DNA of 64,000 nt. It comes from Pomacea canaliculata. Taxonomy: Eukaryota > Mollusca > Gastropoda > Architaenioglossa > Ampullariidae. Under the pieces are notes generated by a model. The model saw only the letters and a program-made list of their open reading frames with translations. It had not been told where the DNA came from and searched no databases. Position numbers and translations under genes: made by a program. Below are positions 61,401 to 64,000 of the stretch, piece by piece. Each line of letters opens with the position of its first letter. The first letter of the stretch is position 1. The DNA lies in contig NC_037600.1 of assembly GCF_003073045.1 (NCBI RefSeq), forward strand, positions 17,910,419-17,974,418, in the 5' to 3' direction.

Positions 61401-63284
61401 CAATGCAGTTGTTCAGGGATCTACGTTGGATGAATATGTATCTTCACTGAAGGCTTCAGGCACTACCTACCCGACTGTCACCCAGGAGATTGGGGACACC
61501 TGGATCATGGGTGTGCAGTCAGATCCGAAGAAGATGGCTATGTACAGGGCTTTTGTGAGGGTCTTTACTGATTGCCTTATTAAAGGTTTGTAAACTTCTT
61601 TGTATTTGGTTTATTCTTTTCTGTATTTTATAAATTTAAGATGTACGTTTGATCTCTTTCCCTAGGCAGATGGATGATTGTCCTAAAACTACAGCATATG
61701 TTGACTACATTCTGTAGTCTGTGATTTTCAGACAATTTCTTTGAAATCTACTGTTTTCAATTTCTATTGCTAGATACTTTATTGCATGTACCACTGTAAA
61801 GTCAAGAAGTCAAATTTTCATTTATCTCCCTTGGAATTAGGGTCATGCCAGCATGATGATCCAAGAATATCCCAAGCTGTGTTTTACATCACCAAGATTC
61901 CAGAGCACACATGGGGACTTGATTCCATCCCTGACTGTTACAACTGGTCCAATGCTGCCTTCCAGAAGGCTCGGTCAGGTAAATCACTTGTAAAAACCCT
62001 ACAGTACCTTCTGTTAAAAAGGCCAGACTTAACTTTTTTACAGTTTGGAATTTCTTGGTCAAAAGCCACCTGTAGATGCCAAATAAATTGTTTGCATTTT
62101 TAAGTGTGCATGTTTGAGTAAACTGTAAGGAACTAATAAAGGTGCAATGGCATGGGTTTTGAAAGGGAAAAATTAAAAGAATCTTGGGACTGTAAAGGCA
62201 AAATAAAACTTATTAGAATTTCGTAAAGTTTAAGATCAGTTTGAGTCTATTTTTGTGTCTGTTCATGTGGAAAAAGTTGAATGTTTTGTAGGATGTTGTG
62301 TTCAATAAGAGAAATTACATGGGACTCTTTTGTCTCTTTCGTCCTTCGATGACATCAACTCGATCCCAGTGTGAGCTGATACAACGATATGGTTGGACAT
62401 TGCTCACAGCCATCTTGATTGTTATCACTGATATATAGCACTAATCCAACTAATGACACACCACTGATCACTCGAGTTCAAATACTAACAATGAATGACA
62501 CTTCCTCTCTCTCGCTGACGTCACACAGCATGCCACAGCCTTATCACCGCTGTCACAGCCTTTAAGAGGATGCTCAGAGAGGTTGTGGCAGCAATGTCTG
62601 TGATGGAGATTATAATGGTGGTTGTAATAGCTGCATTTGCCAAACGTTTACTGTGTCATGGTATAGGAGGGAAAAGAATGGAGGGGCAACAATGTGGGTG
62701 CACAAGACTGCTTTTGTCAGGATGATGCTGGGGTGTAAGAATTTACCCAATTTGAGATCTGCCATTAGACTTTTGCTAGCAATTTGATTTCATATCAATA
62801 AAGTGCAATCATTATTTTTGTAGGTTTACTAGGACATTTAATTATTTGTGAAGTTTTGTAAATTTGTTTAGGACAATGATTGTGGATTCTTATGATCCAA
62901 GTTTTAATTTGAAATAGTTCTTAAGTTGTGTTATTTGTGTCATTTTAGCAAAATTATCAATATTATTTATCATATATTATAGTGTACCAATCATTTTTAC
63001 ATATCTGTTCTAATTACTGTGATGCAACTTTTTTCCCTCATTATTTTTATTGTAGAAAAATGAGATTATTTAAAACTTCCTCTAGAATGAAACAAATGTT
63101 TCCAAAAAAATTTAATAATTACATTATATTTGTCTAGGTCAAAACTACACAGATCGTATAGCAGCTTGGGAGGAGCAGAGGCAATTCATGGATCTAACCT
63201 TGGAAAGCTTGGCTTCACATCCCATTGTTGCATCTGTCAAAACTGAATTTATGAACCTGCAGCCTACTTTACCTGATCTTTCAG
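58490..63284 (+). CDS. DUF5054 protein B, 3' part beyond window
   Basis: Tandem paralogue of the gene at 46,145. Exons: 58490-58549, 58763-58835, 59184-59398, 59623-59827, 60080-60247, 60690-60841, 61360-61585, 61841-61978 and 63138-63284, giving 461 residues so far. Exons 3 to 9 equal those of paralogue A in length (215, 205, 168, 152, 226, 138, 147) and phase. A signal peptide (FVYVVCISAVLLSTFQ) is followed by KIKKVHLVFMNHLDVGYDGI, TTHPWLLHLYLNCPS, GDVVWHAGPMNMQFENF, QEIGDTWIMGVQSDPKK and PEHTWGL. Coding is more AT-rich than in A. The tenth exon (107 bases in A) was not found before 64,000, so at least five exons lie outside. This is a window edge, not a truncation. Confidence 0.92.
61979..63137 (+). 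other. DUF5054-B intron 8 with atypical block
   Basis: The intron is 1.16 kb where paralogue A has 104 bases. The segment at about 62,330-62,700 is richer in C and G, with repeated CACAGCC and TGACGTCA-like words (GCTGACGTCACACAGC at 62,514). It is probably a mobile insertion of unknown family; no ends were identified. Confidence 0.45.
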
Positions 63285-64000
63285 GTATCACAGTGTAACT
63301 TAGTATCTTGCTAAAAACCCTCCACAGTTTTTTTTTTTTTTTTGGTGTGATACAAAGGCAGGGTATGGCTTCAAGGCCAAACTTTGACCAGTCAGCAGGA
63401 AAGAATGGATTTGATTTGTTCAGATAAGGCAAGGGTATGTGTCGGGCCAGATAGAAGCAATGAGGGAAGAAAGAACACTAGGGTTGTTGGCATTGAGTGT
63501 ACTTCTCATCCCCCTCTCTCAAGTCCAACCATTTTTTCCTACCACAAGCTGATAGTTTGGCCTTTAAACATTATAATATACATCCAAGTACATCAGGTAC
63601 AGTTGTGTACACTCACATGCTGTTGTGTACACTCAAGTACAGTTGTGTATACTCAAATACAGTTGTGTTAGTTCTCATTGCAGTTAATTAGGCTGAAGGT
63701 AAAGTTGATTTATTTACCACTTTATTTATGCACAATAGTAGTTTTGGGGAGTCAGACATATTAGTTTAGCTTGCTGCCTGATCTCTGAGTACAACAAAAT
63801 AATGATTGTGATATGATCACACTCATATTTTCTTTATTAGGATTTCCTCATGGCTTTCTGGTAATTATATATTATGGAGCTAACTTTCTGACTGAATTAC
63901 TTTCTGGTGTTTTCCATTCAGGCAAGGTGTGTTTGTTACCTGCTTACCTGTGGCAGGGTGGAGTGAAATGGGGAAAAAGTATTGTTGGATAGAATTGCAA
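63285..64000 (+). other. DUF5054-B intron 9 (partial)
   Basis: No exon was found up to the window end. A poly-T run lies at 63,329-63,343, and a minisatellite of about four units with core ACAGTTGTGTACACTCA is at 63,597-63,668. Confidence 0.6.
63597..63668. repeat. minisatellite, core ACAGTTGTGTACACTCA
   Basis: Four head-to-tail units of about 18-24 bases differing by one or two substitutions. Each contains GTTGTGTA or a close variant, and the first and second contain the palindrome GTGTACAC. Confidence 0.85.

Overview
The window is animal nuclear DNA. It is AT-rich, its genes are intron-rich with GT-AG junctions, and it carries CA microsatellites, LINE fragments and tRNA-derived SINEs. An NR5B/HR39-type nuclear receptor (a subfamily I know from protostomes and not vertebrates) next to ordinary metazoan housekeeping genes suggests a protostome. 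A lophotrochozoan, probably a gastropod mollusc, is my best guess, but this is inference from gene content and repeat style only. Layout: LINE remnants and a degenerate tandem repeat (1-3,200); CMTR2, the cap-2 mRNA methyltransferase, minus strand (3,233-8,283); about 10 kb without host exons, holding SINE, LINE and hairpin remnants (8,284-18,343); an NR5B nuclear receptor, minus (18,344-24,863), head-to-head with ZZZ3, plus (25,782-29,772); OSTC, minus (30,792-32,339), head-to-head with the selenoprotein gene SELENOF, plus (32,601-34,651); a large helical-protein gene I do not recognise, plus (37,006-44,509); then two tandem paralogues of a DUF5054 family, plus strand. The first paralogue is complete (46,145-53,929) and the second (58,490 onward) runs off the window. 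A MADF-BESS gene lies on the opposite strand between them (54,414-57,953). I rebuilt the coding exons by hand from splice junctions. Phases close without remainder for CMTR2 (712 aa), NR5B (659 aa), ZZZ3 (433 aa), OSTC (150 aa), SELENOF (153 aa with one in-frame TGA read as selenocysteine), DUF5054-A (755 aa) and the MADF-BESS protein (281 aa). Only the unrecognised gene has one unresolved junction. Functionally, OSTC (N-glycosylation) and SELENOF (a redox partner of the glycoprotein folding sensor UGGT) share a short divergent promoter and act in the same ER pathway. NR5B and ZZZ3 (ATAC histone acetyltransferase subunit) are both nuclear regulators sharing another divergent promoter. The least explored content is the DUF5054 pair. 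These are secreted, glycosidase-like proteins with an H-L-D-V-G-Y motif split by an intron at the same place in both copies, and exons 3 to 9 are identical in length. No complete viral or LTR element, CRISPR array, rRNA or stand-alone tRNA gene was recognised.
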